This document shows positions 28,816 through 38,173 of a DNA stretch of 64,000 nt, piece after piece. The stretch is from contig NZ_CADIJW010000001.1 of assembly GCF_902859745.1 (NCBI RefSeq), positions 372,001-436,000 on the forward strand, written 5' to 3'. The DNA comes from Achromobacter dolens (GTDB lineage: Bacteria; Pseudomonadota; Gammaproteobacteria; Burkholderiales; Burkholderiaceae_B). Within the stretch, counting starts at the first letter, position 1. The number at the start of each line of letters is the position of its first letter. The notes under the pieces are model-generated. The model did no database searches, was not told the origin of the DNA, and saw only the letters and a program-made list of their open reading frames with translations. The position numbers were made by a program, and so were the translations under genes.

Positions 28816-29739
28816 TCAGCCGATGAAGCGCACCGTCTGGCGGGCGCGTTCGTCCACCTCCAGGGTGAAAACGTCGGGCCGAGCGTAGTGGCCAACCACG
28901 TCGAAGTCATAGCGCGCGCGCACCAGTTCGTCGACATCGATGGTTGCCGTCAGCAGGCCGGTCTGGCCGTGCAGCGGGCCGGCCAGTACGTCGCCCAGCG
29001 GTCCGACGATGAGCGAGCCGCCGTTGATGAGGGGACGCTGAGGATCCCAGCCGGGCACGTCCAGGCCCAGCTCGGCGGGCGAGGGTTGCACCTGGCAGGC
29101 GCTGATGACGAAGCAGCGGCCCTCGTGGGCGATGTGGCGCATCGAGCATTGCCAGATGTCGCGTTCGTCGACGGTGGGCGCGCACCAGATCTGTACGCCC
29201 TTGGCGTACATGGCGGTGCGCAGCAGCGGCATGTGGTTTTCCCAGCAGATGGCGCCGCCGACGCGGCCCGCGGCCGTCTCCAGCACGGGCAAGGTCGAGC
29301 CGTCGCCCTGGCCCCAGATCAGGCGTTCGGTGCCGGTGGGCATCAGCTTGCGGTGCTTGGCGGCCAGGCCGGTGGCCGGATCGAAGTACAGCGCGGTGCA
29401 GTACAGCGTGCTGCCGGCGCGTTCGATCACGCCGATCACCAGGCTGGCCCCGGTGCGTTGCGACAGCGCGGCCAGCGCGTCGGTCTCGGGACCGGGCACG
29501 TCGATGGCGTTCTGGTAGTAGCGGGCGTAGGCGTCGCGCCCTTCGGGCAGGCGGTAGCCCAGGCGGGTGCCGAAGATCTCGCCCTTGGGGTAGCCGCCCA
29601 GCAGGGCTTCGGGCATGACCACCAGCGCGGCGCCAGAGGCGCTGATCTCGGCCTCGAAGGCCAGGATCCGTTCCAGGGTGGCGTCCTTGCCTTCAGGCGA
29701 GGCGCCGATCTGCAGCGCGGCGACGGTGGTGGCGGTCAT
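28816..29739 (-). CDS. Nitrilase
   Basis: This 307-residue member of the carbon-nitrogen hydrolase superfamily has the triad E44 ([13 protein letters not shown]), K131 ([14 protein letters not shown]) and C165 ([11 protein letters not shown]). The CWENHMPL and [10 protein letters not shown] stretches are typical of true nitrilases (nitrile to acid and ammonia) rather than amidases. It acts in the cytoplasm; aliphatic against aromatic preference cannot be read. A LysR gene is divergent at 86 bp and probably regulates it. Confidence 0.88.
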   Translation of the reverse strand: MTATTVAALQIGASPEGKDATLERILAFEAEISASGAALVVMPEALLGGYPKGEIFGTRLGYRLPEGRDAYARYYQNAIDVPGPETDALAALSQRTGASLVIGVIERAGSTLYCTALYFDPATGLAAKHRKLMPTGTERLIWGQGDGSTLPVLETAAGRVGGAICWENHMPLLRTAMYAKGVQIWCAPTVDERDIWQCSMRHIAHEGRCFVISACQVQPSPAELGLDVPGWDPQRPLINGGSLIVGPLGDVLAGPLHGQTGLLTATIDVDELVRARYDFDVVGHYARPDVFTLEVDERARQTVRFIG

Positions 29740-29825
29740 GGGGGTTCCTTTTTCACAGAGGAGTCGATGCGTCCTAGTGTCGGGGGCGGCCTAAAATCAA
29801 TCAATCCTGCCTGGCGATAAATGAT

Positions 29826-30767
29826 ATGAACCAGATCGATATCGAGTCGACCGACCTGAACCTGCTCAAGGTGTTCGAGGCGATCTACGACGAGGGCGGC
29901 GCGGGCCGCGCCGCGCTGCGCCTGGGGGTGACCCAGTCGGCGGTCAGCGCGGCGCTGGCGCGGCTGCGCGCGCTGTACGCCGACCCGCTGTTCGTGCGCA
30001 CCGGGCGTGGCCTGTCGCCCAGCCTGCGGGCGCGCGAGCTGCGGCCGATCATCGGCGAGGCGTTGGACAAGTGCCGGCAGAGCCTGTCGCTGGCGCGGCC
30101 TGGACCGGCCGGGTTCGCCGGGCGTTCGGTCACGCTGGGGCTGTCGGACGACTTCGAGATCGCGCTGGGGCGCGAGGCCATCGCGGCGCTGGCCGAGGCT
30201 GCGCCGGGACTGCGTCTGATCTTTCGCCAGACCCACAGCCGCCTGGCCGCCGACATGCTGATGGCGCGCGACGTCGACCTGGTGATCGCGTCCGGCGGAC
30301 TGATCGCGCCCGCATTGCAGCGCGTGACCGTTGGGCAGGGCGACTATGCCTGCCTGGTCGATCCGGCCAGCCTGGCGCCGGGCCAGGATGCGTTGTCCGT
30401 GGACGATTTCACCCGGCGTGCGCACGTGCTGGTGTCGTCGGGCGGATTCATCGGCGTGGTTGACGAGGTGCTGCACGCGCAGGGATTGAGGCGGCGGGTG
30501 CTGGCGGCGACCACGCACTTTGCGGCGCTGGCGTTTCTGCTGCGTGGCGGCGACGCGCTGGCGACCCTGCCGACCCACGCGGCGCGCGGCCTGGCGGCGG
30601 TCACGGGGCTGCGGCTGCTGCCGTGCCCGGTCGCCATGCCGGGCTACGCCATCGAGATGGGCTGGCGCGCCGATGCCTTGCGCGATGAGGCCGTGGCGGT
30701 GGCTCGCCTATCCCTGCTGGGCCTGCTGCAGGGCTACGGTTGGGCCGCGGCGCCTGGCGCCCGGTGA
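29826..30767 (+). CDS. LysR-family transcriptional regulator
   Basis: This 313-residue regulator shows an N-terminal winged helix (LNLLKVFEAIYDEGGAGRAA, then LGVTQSAVSAALARLRALY and FVRTGRGLSPS) and a substrate-binding domain. The DPLFVRTGRG segment places it near the NodD/NahR-like LysR group, which often senses aromatic inducers. It is divergent from the nitrilase gene and likely controls it. Its 3' end overlaps the convergent AraC gene by 60 bp. Confidence 0.88.
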   Translation: MNQIDIESTDLNLLKVFEAIYDEGGAGRAALRLGVTQSAVSAALARLRALYADPLFVRTGRGLSPSLRARELRPIIGEALDKCRQSLSLARPGPAGFAGRSVTLGLSDDFEIALGREAIAALAEAAPGLRLIFRQTHSRLAADMLMARDVDLVIASGGLIAPALQRVTVGQGDYACLVDPASLAPGQDALSVDDFTRRAHVLVSSGGFIGVVDEVLHAQGLRRRVLAATTHFAALAFLLRGGDALATLPTHAARGLAAVTGLRLLPCPVAMPGYAIEMGWRADALRDEAVAVARLSLLGLLQGYGWAAAPGAR

Positions 30768-31694
30768 TTGACCGGTGACGCGTTTATAGGCGCGGCTGAA
30801 GGCGGCTTGGGAGGTATAGCCGAGGCGCTCGGCCACGGTGTCGATCGGCAAGCGCTCGTGGGATAGCCATTGGCTGGCCAGGCGCATGCGCAATTCGGTG
30901 GCGTAGCGCAGCGGCGGCGTGCCGATGGTGGCCTGGAAGCGTTGCGCGAAGACCGATCGCGAGACATTGCATTGCGCCGCCAGTTCTTCCACGGTCCAGT
31001 CGCGGCCGGGCTGGCGATGCAGGGCCAGGATGGCGCGCGCCAGCCGCGGGTCGCGCAGGGCGGCCACCAGGCCGGCGGCATCATCGCAACCGCTTTCGAT
31101 CCAGCCGCGCACGGTCATGGCGGCCACCACTTCCGCCAGGCGCGCCAGGATGCCGGCAAAGCCGATGCGTCCGGCGCAGATTTCGCGCTTCATGGCGTCC
31201 AGCAGCGCCAGCGCGCCCGGGTAGCGTTCGCTGGCGGCGTCCACCAGCATCAGGCCAGGCATCAAGGGGCCGAGGCCCCGCATGCCGCCCAGGTCGAACG
31301 CCATGCAGCCATAGAAGAGCACGGCGCTGGGCGTGTCGTGCGTGCTGGGGCAGGTGTCGACGCCGCTGACCTGCTCGCCCAGCGGCGCCGCGGCCACCTC
31401 GTCGATATCGCGCACCGGGGCGCGCGGGTCGGATAGCAAGTGATGGGCGTCTCCCTGGGGAATGAGCACGGCGTTGCCCGCGGACAGCGGATGCAGCGCG
31501 CCGTCGGCGCTGCGCAGCACGGCGTTGCCAACCGCCAGATAGTGGAAGTAGGCGTGGCCGGGGCGGGCGCGGAAGCCCAGGCCGACCGGCGCCCCGACCT
31601 GGATGCGGCGGTATTGCACGCCGCGCAGGCGCATGCCGGTCAGCAGTTCGCTGATCAGGTCGGACGAAAGCGCAAAGGCATCCGTGGCATTCAT
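30708..31694 (-). CDS. AraC-family transcriptional regulator
   Basis: This 328-residue regulator has an N-terminal cupin-type sensing domain (about residues 20-200) and a C-terminal pair of helix-turn-helix motifs (WTVEELAAQCNVSRSVFAQRF and IDTVAERLGYTSQAAFSRAY). The layout matches the cupin_6/AraC group, commonly next to exporter or oxidoreductase genes. It is divergent from the MFS exporter gene at 100 bp and probably regulates it. It overlaps the LysR gene tail to tail. Confidence 0.87.
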   Translation of the reverse strand: MNATDAFALSSDLISELLTGMRLRGVQYRRIQVGAPVGLGFRARPGHAYFHYLAVGNAVLRSADGALHPLSAGNAVLIPQGDAHHLLSDPRAPVRDIDEVAAAPLGEQVSGVDTCPSTHDTPSAVLFYGCMAFDLGGMRGLGPLMPGLMLVDAASERYPGALALLDAMKREICAGRIGFAGILARLAEVVAAMTVRGWIESGCDDAAGLVAALRDPRLARAILALHRQPGRDWTVEELAAQCNVSRSVFAQRFQATIGTPPLRYATELRMRLASQWLSHERLPIDTVAERLGYTSQAAFSRAYKRVTGQSPGARRRGPTVALQQAQQG

Positions 31695-31794
31695 TCAGGT
31701 GTTTAGGTCAAAAATCAAAGATTATTCATCATAGATCATCCTGGATGCCATCCCTAGACTGGCCGCTGTGATGTTTTCCTGAGGATGTTCTGCG

Positions 31795-33030
31795 ATGAGT
31801 CATGGTGTCTGTGAAGCGGTCTGCGATGGCCGCATGTCGCGCGTGGCGGATGCGCCGCCCGCCTGGATGGCGGTGTTTTCGCTGGCGATGGGGGTGTTCG
31901 GCTTGCTGACCGCGGAGTACCTGCCGGCCAGCCTGCTGACGCCGATGGCGCTCGACCTGGGCGTTTCCGAGGCGCTGGCCGGGCAGGCGGTGACGGTGAC
32001 GGCGGTGGTGGCGTTGTTTGCCGGACTGCTGGTGCCGGGTCTGACGCGCGCGCTCGACCGGCGCGTGGTGCTGCTGGCCTTCAGCACCCTGATGGTGGCC
32101 TCCAATCTGTTGGTGGCAATGTCTTCCAGCCTGGCGGTGCTGCTGGCGATGCGTATTTTGCTCGGCGTTGCGCTGGGCGGTTTCTGGAGCATGGCGGCGG
32201 CGGTGGCCATGCGCCTGGTGTCGCCCGCCTTGCTGCCGCGCGCGTTGTCGATCATCTTCAGTGGCATTGCCGTGGGGACCGTGGTGGCGGTGCCGCTCGG
32301 CAGCTATCTGGGCGGCAGGTATGGCTGGCGCAGCGCCTTCGTCGCCGCGGCCGCGGTTGGCGTGGCGACGCTGGCGTTCCAGTGGCTCACGCTGCCGCGG
32401 CTGGCGCCGGGTCGGACCGCGCGGCTGCGCACGGTGCTGGAGGTATTGCTGCGTCCCGGCATCGCCGTGGGCATGTTGGGATGCGTGCTGGTGCACACCG
32501 GCCACTTCGCGCTGTTCACCTACATCCGGCCGTTCCTTGAAACCACGACAGGCGTCGGCGCCGACGGACTGGCCTTGATGCTGCTGGGTTTTGGCGTGGC
32601 GAATTTCGCCGGCACCCTGCTGGCGGGATGGTTGCTGGGCCACAGCGCCCGCGCCACGCTGGTGCTGATGCCCGCGCTGGTGGGGGCGGCGGCCCTGGCG
32701 CTGGCCTTGCTGCCGACGACCGTAACGGGACAGGCGCTGCTGGTGGCGCTATGGGGAATGGCGTTCGGCGGGGTGCCGGTGGCGTGGTCGAACTGGGTGG
32801 CCAGCGCGGTGCCCGACCAGGCCGAAAGCGCGGGCGGCATGGTGGTGGCGTCGGTGCAGTCGTCGATCGCGGCCGGCGCGGCGGCCGGTGGCGCGATGTT
32901 CAGCGCCAACGGCATCGTCGGCGTGTTCGTGGCCGCCGGCATCCTGATGCTGCTGGCGGCGCTGTTGATCGCATTGCGGGTGCGCATCCACGCGCCTGGA
33001 CGCGGCCCCGGTCCGGCAGTGCATCTTTGA
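31795..33030 (+). CDS. nepI: MFS exporter, NepI-like
   Basis: This 411-residue, 12-helix transporter is of the DHA1 drug:H+ antiporter group. The stretches EYLPASLLTPMALDLGVSEA, AGQAVTVTAVVALFAGL and GVALGGFWSMAAAVAMRLV align residue for residue with E. coli NepI, a purine ribonucleoside exporter. NepI-like identity is good for the family, but the substrate may differ. An AraC regulator is divergent. The ATG at 31795 is behind GAGGATG. Confidence 0.82.
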   Translation: MSHGVCEAVCDGRMSRVADAPPAWMAVFSLAMGVFGLLTAEYLPASLLTPMALDLGVSEALAGQAVTVTAVVALFAGLLVPGLTRALDRRVVLLAFSTLMVASNLLVAMSSSLAVLLAMRILLGVALGGFWSMAAAVAMRLVSPALLPRALSIIFSGIAVGTVVAVPLGSYLGGRYGWRSAFVAAAAVGVATLAFQWLTLPRLAPGRTARLRTVLEVLLRPGIAVGMLGCVLVHTGHFALFTYIRPFLETTTGVGADGLALMLLGFGVANFAGTLLAGWLLGHSARATLVLMPALVGAAALALALLPTTVTGQALLVALWGMAFGGVPVAWSNWVASAVPDQAESAGGMVVASVQSSIAAGAAAGGAMFSANGIVGVFVAAGILMLLAALLIALRVRIHAPGRGPGPAVHL

Positions 33031-33138
33031 GACCTACGCCGCCTGAGGCCGGCGCGGGACGAGGCCGCGCCAGCCGTGCGCGCGACTGCGCCGACGGTAT
33101 CATGTGCCATCCTCGTTTTGGCAACCCGCCGTACGGTC

Positions 33139-34419
33139 ATGGTCCCTGCATCGACTCCGCTTCTCGACCGCCTGCTTGCCGACGGCGTCATTCGCCCGGA
33201 TCACCACGCCGCCGCGCGCCAGCGTCTGGGCGAGGGCGGCGCCGAACCGTGGACGTCGCTCGGCGAGGCGTTGTTCTGGCTGGTGGACGAACACATCGTT
33301 TCCGACGAGGATCTGGCGGCCATCGGCGAGCTCTCCGTGACCGAAGCCGCCTTCGCCGGCAACGCCACCCGTCGCCAGGCACTGGCCGAGATGGACGCGC
33401 TGATGCAGCGCAAGCTTGAAGAATATGAACGGCAGGTGCGCCGGGTCGCGCTCAAGCGTGCTTTTCCCGGTCCGCGCCGGGCATGGCTGGGCGGCGGCGT
33501 GATCGCGGTGGCCGCGGCGGGATGGTATCTGTTCGCGCCGGCCACGCCGCCGCAGTGCGATGATGCCGATGTGCAGAAAACCCTGCGCGCCAGCCTGTTT
33601 ACCTCGCGCCTCCAGCAGATGTCCCGCAATCCGCTGGCCGGGGGAGCGGCGCCGGCCGACCTGTACCTGGCGACGTTTTCGGATGTGAACGAAATCGGCT
33701 ACATCAAGCCGGAACGGTCGCGCGGCTGCGCCGCGACGCTGAAGGTCGGCGAGGCCACGTCGGTCCTGGCCTACACCATCGGTCCGAACGACAAGGGCGA
33801 GATGATGATCGCCGGCGCGGATCCGCGCGTGGTGCGGGCCCGTTACGGCCAGCTCGATGCCGATGGCAAGCCGCGCGATGTGGGCCAGCCGGCGGGCGCG
33901 GCAAGGCTCGCCGCCGCCTTCGAACAGGGCGTGGCGGCGTTCGACCAGTTGGCCCGGGGCGCGGCGCGCAAGGCAGCCCAGGACCGGCAGCGCGAACGCA
34001 TGGGCCTGCCGGCGGAAACCGACACGCGCGCCGTGCGCAATATCCAGCCGCTGGGCGACTGCAAGGATCTCGGCGGCGGCAGGTGGTCATGCCGCCTGCA
34101 GGTCGAGTACCGCGACCGCCTGATGTCCACCATCGGCCGCGCCGACTGGCAGGTGTTCGAAGGCGACTTCGAATTCCTGCAGGAAGGGGACGCGTGGCGC
34201 GTGGGCGAGCCGTTCACGCGCCAGTACATGGATGCGATCGTGCGCGGCCGGATGGCGGAGCTGAAGGGCGACGAGGCGGCGGCGCGGCTGGAGCAGATCC
34301 AGCGCCAGCGGCCGCAGGCCGCGCCGACGGCCGAGTCGGCGCCATCCGTGGGAGCCTTGGCGCCCGCCAGGACGGGCGGCCGCGAGCATCGCGGCGACGG
34401 CGCCGTCATCAACAAATAG
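33139..34419 (+). CDS. Membrane-anchored protein, unknown function
   Basis: This 426-residue protein begins with an about 110-residue soluble region (LLADGVIRPDHHAAARQRLG, ALFWLVDEHIVSDEDLAAIG) recalling the MshEN/GSPII-type N-terminal helical domain that starts type II secretion and pilus ATPases. One transmembrane helix follows (AWLGGGVIAVAAAGWYLF), then a long outer region containing two paired cysteines. The tail is Ala/Pro-rich. I do not recognise the family. The ATG at 33139 is chosen over an upstream in-frame start for lack of a signal or ribosome site there. Confidence 0.6.
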   Translation: MVPASTPLLDRLLADGVIRPDHHAAARQRLGEGGAEPWTSLGEALFWLVDEHIVSDEDLAAIGELSVTEAAFAGNATRRQALAEMDALMQRKLEEYERQVRRVALKRAFPGPRRAWLGGGVIAVAAAGWYLFAPATPPQCDDADVQKTLRASLFTSRLQQMSRNPLAGGAAPADLYLATFSDVNEIGYIKPERSRGCAATLKVGEATSVLAYTIGPNDKGEMMIAGADPRVVRARYGQLDADGKPRDVGQPAGAARLAAAFEQGVAAFDQLARGAARKAAQDRQRERMGLPAETDTRAVRNIQPLGDCKDLGGGRWSCRLQVEYRDRLMSTIGRADWQVFEGDFEFLQEGDAWRVGEPFTRQYMDAIVRGRMAELKGDEAAARLEQIQRQRPQAAPTAESAPSVGALAPARTGGREHRGDGAVINK

Positions 34420-34447
34420 GACGGGTTGTGGTTAGTCCCGCGCGCGC

Positions 34448-35080
34448 TCAGGCCGTGATGGCGTCCGGTTCCCGACGGCGGGCGAAGACGAACACGTGGT
34501 GGTATTTGTCGCGCATCGGATGGCGCGGCTGTTCGACGCCGGCGATCGGCGGCACGAAAGGCGTGAACAGGCCAAGCGCGTCGATATGTACCGGGAAGGG
34601 CGCGCGTTCGGGCGTGTCGTTGTAGCCCAGGACGAGCAGGCCGCCCGGCTTGAGCACCGCATGGCATTGCGCAAGCATGCGCTCGTAGTCGGCCTGTTCG
34701 TTCAGGCCGTAGCCGATCAGGCCGTTGGCGATCACCACGTCGAAATAGCCCGGCTCGTAGAGCGCCGCCATCTCGGTGGCGCTGCCTGTCAGGTGGCGGC
34801 CAGGCACGCCGTAGCGGGCCTGTTCCGGATCCATGTCGAGCGAATGGAATTCCGGCTTCAGCAGCCGCGGATAGTGCCAGGTGTATTCGCCCATGCCCAG
34901 GAAGAGGCAGCGCCCCGGGCCTTGCGGGCCGTCCGCCTGGCGGTTGAGATAGCCGAAGATCTGTTGTTCCAGGAAGGCCCGGTTCGGCGCCCGCAGCGGA
35001 AACTGCACGCCGCAGCGCGCGGCCAGGGCGGGAGACAACCGGAACAGGCCTGATTTGAATGCGTCTTTGAGTTTGGGCAT
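34448..35080 (-). CDS. Class I SAM-dependent methyltransferase
   Basis: This 210-residue enzyme has a Rossmann methyltransferase core: CLFLGMGEYTW as motif I, SLDMDPEQARYG with the acidic residue that binds the SAM ribose, YFDVVIANGLIGYG as motif IV and VLKPGGLLVLGYND as post-motif II. The substrate is not inferable. A longer N terminus is open, but the ATG at 35080 opens the conserved-looking MPKLKDAFKSGLFRL start. It lies between the membrane protein gene and tRNA-Ser. Confidence 0.75.
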   Translation of the reverse strand: MPKLKDAFKSGLFRLSPALAARCGVQFPLRAPNRAFLEQQIFGYLNRQADGPQGPGRCLFLGMGEYTWHYPRLLKPEFHSLDMDPEQARYGVPGRHLTGSATEMAALYEPGYFDVVIANGLIGYGLNEQADYERMLAQCHAVLKPGGLLVLGYNDTPERAPFPVHIDALGLFTPFVPPIAGVEQPRHPMRDKYHHVFVFARRREPDAITA

Positions 35081-35298
35081 ACGGATCGCGCCTGGCTGTG
35101 TCGCCGGTTCTTTGACCGGGTTCGCCACCGCGAGCCGCCCGGAATGCGCCAGATAGTAGACGAAATCGTTTCTATTCAGGAGTTGTTCAGTTGTTAATGA
35201 TATTTGCGCAACAGGGGCGCGAGCGGACACGTCCTGGACCGTGGTGACGGCGGGCGGCTCGGGCAAATCGAGGGGGATGGGGACGGTGGGCGGTCTTC

Positions 35299-35388
35299 TG
35301 GCGGAAGCGGTGGGATTCGAACCCACGAAGGGTTTAACCCCTTGCCGGTTTTCAAGACCGGTGCAATCGACCACTCTGCCACGCTTCC
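35299..35388 (-). tRNA. tRNA-Ser(UGA)
   Basis: The minus strand folds as a 90-nt class II tRNA with encoded CCA. The acceptor is GGAAGCG / CGCTTCC with discriminator G, the anticodon stem-loop is CCGGT-CTTGAAA-ACCGG giving UGA, and the variable arm is AAGGGG/CCCTT-like. It decodes UCA/UCG serine codons. Confidence 0.95.
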
Positions 35389-35509
35389 TGCTGCCGCAAT
35401 GTCCTGCGGAGACGGCAATCCGGCCGCCAGGCAAACACTCTACCCGACGACAACGCGACTTGCCGTAAAGGGCGCAATAATAATCCATTTGCTGCGAAGG
35501 AGGCACGCG

Positions 35510-36487
35510 ATGCACTGTGTAGAAATCTCCCGCCCGGGCGGCCCCGAGGTGCTGGTTCCCGCCGAACGTCCCACGCCCGAGCCCGGCAAGGGCGAAGTGC
35601 TGATCAAGGTCAGCGCCGCGGGCGTCAACCGTCCCGACGTGTTCCAGCGCAAGGGCAACTACGCGCCGCCGCCTGGAGCGTCCGACCTGCCGGGCCTGGA
35701 AGTGGCCGGCGAGATCGTCGGCGGCGACCTGGCCGGCAGCGGCTTCGCGCTGGGCGACAAGGTGTGCGCCCTGGTCGCTGGTGGCGGCTATGCCGAATAC
35801 TGCGTCGCGCCCGCGGCCCAGTGCCTGCCGATTCCCAAGGGCCTGTCCGATATCGAAGCGGCCGGCCTGCCGGAAACCTATTTCACGGTCTGGAGCAACG
35901 TGTTCGACCGCGGCGGCCTGGCCGACGGCGAGATCCTGCTGGTGCACGGCGGCGCCAGCGGCATCGGCACCACGGCCATCCAGTTGGCCCGCGCCCTGGG
36001 CAACACGGTCTACGCCACTGTCGGCAGCGACGATCGCGCCCGCGCGGTCGAGGCCCTGGGCGCCGCGCGCGGCATCAATTACAAGACGCAGGACTTCGTC
36101 AAGGAAGTGAAGGACGCCACCGGCGGCCGCGGCGTCGACGTGATCCTGGACATGGTGGCCGGCGATTACATCGCCCGCGACATGCAGTGCCTGGCCGACG
36201 ACGGCCGCATCGTCATCATCGCCCAACTGGGCGGCGCGCAGGCCAATGTCGATACCAGCCAGGTCATGCGCCGCCGCCTGACCATCACCGGCTCCACCCT
36301 GCGGCCGCGCCCGGTGGCCTTCAAGGGCGCCATCGCCCGGGCGCTGCGCGAGCGCGCCTGGCCCCTGCTGGAGCAGGGCGCGATCAAGCCGATCGTGCAC
36401 GCCACCTTCCCGCTGGCCCAGGCCGCCCAGGCCCACGCCATGATGGAAGGCGGCGAGAACATCGGCAAAATCATCCTGACCGTGTAA
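35510..36487 (+). CDS. qor: NAD(P)H quinone oxidoreductase, PIG3/Qor type
   Basis: This 325-residue member of the zinc-free medium-chain dehydrogenase superfamily begins with the GroES-like part (VLIKVSAAGVNRPDVFQRKG, GLEVAGEIV). The Rossmann NADPH site reads VHGGASGIGTTAIQLA. The 'PDVFQR-G-Y-PPPGASD' pattern is typical of the PIG3 branch, which reduces quinones by one electron. It starts behind AAGGAGG and leads into tpiA 128 bp later in the same direction. Confidence 0.88.
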   Translation: MHCVEISRPGGPEVLVPAERPTPEPGKGEVLIKVSAAGVNRPDVFQRKGNYAPPPGASDLPGLEVAGEIVGGDLAGSGFALGDKVCALVAGGGYAEYCVAPAAQCLPIPKGLSDIEAAGLPETYFTVWSNVFDRGGLADGEILLVHGGASGIGTTAIQLARALGNTVYATVGSDDRARAVEALGAARGINYKTQDFVKEVKDATGGRGVDVILDMVAGDYIARDMQCLADDGRIVIIAQLGGAQANVDTSQVMRRRLTITGSTLRPRPVAFKGAIARALRERAWPLLEQGAIKPIVHATFPLAQAAQAHAMMEGGENIGKIILTV

Positions 36488-36615
36488 GAAACGCGCGGCG
36501 TTCGGCGCGGCGCCGCGCAACAGGATACAATCACGGGTTTCGCCTGGAATTATTTCCAGGCCAGCCCGTGGGCGGGTGCTTTTCCCCCGGGTTCACCCAC
36601 TCTGACATTTGCGCC

Positions 36616-37362
36616 ATGACTTCAGTCGAACACCGCGCCCGCCTCGTGCTGGGCAACTGGAAGATGCACGGCAACCTGGCCGAGAATGCCGCGTTGCTGA
36701 CCGAACTGCGCGCCGCGGATGCCGCCAGCCATTGCGAAATCGGCGTCTGCGTTCCGTTTCCGTACCTGGCGCAGGCCGCGTCGGCCCTGACCGGTAGCGC
36801 CGTGTCGTGGGGCGCGCAGGACGTCAGCGCCCACGACAAAGGCGCCTACACGGGCGAAGTCTCGGGCGCCATGCTCAAGGAATTCGGCTGCCGTTATGCG
36901 CTGGCCGGCCACTCCGAGCGCCGCGTGCTGCATGGTGAAACCGACCAGATGGTCGCCGACAAGGCGCGCGCGGCCCTGGCCGCCGGCCTGACCCCGGTGG
37001 TGTGCGTGGGCGAGTCCCTGGCCGACCGCGAGGCCGGCAACACGCTGGCTGTGATCGAGCGCCAGCTCAAGCCGGTGCTGGCGCTGGGCGCCGAGGCCGT
37101 CTCGCGCATGGTGCTGGCCTACGAGCCCGTCTGGGCCATCGGCACCGGCCGTACCGCCAGCCCCGAGCAGGCGCAGGAAGTCCATGGCGCCATCCGCGCC
37201 GCCCTGGCAGCGCTGGGCGCGGCCCAGGTGCAAGTTTTGTACGGCGGCAGCGTCAAAGCTGCCAATGCCGCCAGTTTGTTCGCCATGACTGATATCGACG
37301 GAGCCCTGGTCGGCGGCGCGTCGCTCGTGGCCGAAGAATTTTTGCGAATCGCCGCCATCTAA
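36616..37362 (+). CDS. tpiA: Triosephosphate isomerase
   Basis: This 248-residue TIM-barrel enzyme interconverts dihydroxyacetone phosphate and glyceraldehyde 3-phosphate. Catalytic residues are visible: NWKMHG (Lys16), AGHSERR (His) and YEPVWAIGTG (Glu, with loop 6). The phosphate site VLYGGSV is also present. It starts 128 bp after qor and is followed at 21 bp by secG. Confidence 0.97.
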   Translation: MTSVEHRARLVLGNWKMHGNLAENAALLTELRAADAASHCEIGVCVPFPYLAQAASALTGSAVSWGAQDVSAHDKGAYTGEVSGAMLKEFGCRYALAGHSERRVLHGETDQMVADKARAALAAGLTPVVCVGESLADREAGNTLAVIERQLKPVLALGAEAVSRMVLAYEPVWAIGTGRTASPEQAQEVHGAIRAALAALGAAQVQVLYGGSVKAANAASLFAMTDIDGALVGGASLVAEEFLRIAAI

Positions 37363-37383
37363 GTTTCCGTTCCGGAGTCTGTA

Positions 37384-37905
37384 ATGCCCTTGATGCTCAA
37401 ACTTCTGCTGGCCGTCCAAGTGATCTCGGCGCTGGCTATCATCGTGCTGGTCCTGCTGCAGCAGGGCAAAGGCGCCGACATGGGGTCCGCGTTCGGCAGC
37501 GGCTCGTCGGGCAGCCTGTTCGGCGCCACCGGCGCGGCCAACTTCCTGTCGCGCGCCACCAAGTGGGCCGCGGTGGTCTTCTTCGCCTCCACGGCCGGCC
37601 TGGCCTATGTCAGCCACAAGGGCACCAGCGGCCCCGCCGTCGACTCCGGCGTGATGCAGAACTTCCCGGCCGACCGTTCCGTGCCGCAGGTGCCGGGCGC
37701 CGCGCCGGCCCAACCGGGCGCGGGTGCCTCGTCGGTGCCCGGCGCTTCGTCCGTCCCCGGCGCTTCGTCCGTCCCCGGCGCCGCTTCGTCGGTGCCTGGC
37801 GCCGGTTCGGCTCCTGCCCCGGCCCCGGCTGCCAAGCCGGACGCTTCGGTGCCGTCGGCGCCGGCCGCCGCGGGCGACAAGCCGGCCGAGACGCCTGCCA
37901 AGTAA
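37384..37905 (+). CDS. secG: Preprotein translocase subunit SecG, long-tailed
   Basis: This 173-residue protein has two transmembrane helices (about 4-24 and 55-73) with the conserved linker LLQQGKGADMGSAFGSGSSG between them, the SecG signature. SecG assists the SecYE channel. Most SecG proteins are 75-110 residues; here a C-terminal tail of about 95 residues follows, rich in Ala, Pro and Ser, with repeated SVPGAS units encoded by near-perfect tandem repeats. It is probably co-transcribed with tpiA. Confidence 0.93.
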   Translation: MPLMLKLLLAVQVISALAIIVLVLLQQGKGADMGSAFGSGSSGSLFGATGAANFLSRATKWAAVVFFASTAGLAYVSHKGTSGPAVDSGVMQNFPADRSVPQVPGAAPAQPGAGASSVPGASSVPGASSVPGAASSVPGAGSAPAPAPAAKPDASVPSAPAAAGDKPAETPAK

Positions 37906-37923
37906 GCGTCCCGCCCCAATGAG

Positions 37924-37951
37924 AAAGGCCGGCTATCGCCGGCCTTTTTTC
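37924..37951 (+). terminator. Intrinsic terminator after secG
   Basis: A stem AAAGGCCGGC / GCCGGCCTTT with a TAT-rich loop and a T6 run lies 20 bp after the secG stop. Confidence 0.88.
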
Positions 37952-37993
37952 ATGGCGTTCCGTCCTGGAACGCTGGTCTTGCGCGGAAGGCGT

Positions 37994-38173
37994 TCAGGCG
38001 CCCGGCAGCATGTGGCGCGCCGAGACGGCGAGGATGCGCTCGGCGGACTCGCGTAGCTGGCGCGCTTCGCGGTAGGCACGCAGGGACACGACGGCATCGT
38101 AGCGGCGCGCGCTGCGCGGGCCGGCGAGCAGCGTGGGACGGCGGGTCAGGATCGGGGATATCAGACGTTGCAT
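37994..38173 (-). CDS. Possible small basic protein (59 aa)
   Basis: This short frame starts MQRLISPILTRRPTLLAGPR and is rich in Arg and Ala, with a helical C-terminal half (SLRAYREARQLRESAERIL). A weak AAGG lies 9 bp before the ATG. It fills an otherwise empty interval and lacks the repetitive look of shadow frames, but nothing identifies it. It may not be a gene. Confidence 0.35.
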   Translation of the reverse strand: MQRLISPILTRRPTLLAGPRSARRYDAVVSLRAYREARQLRESAERILAVSARHMLPGA

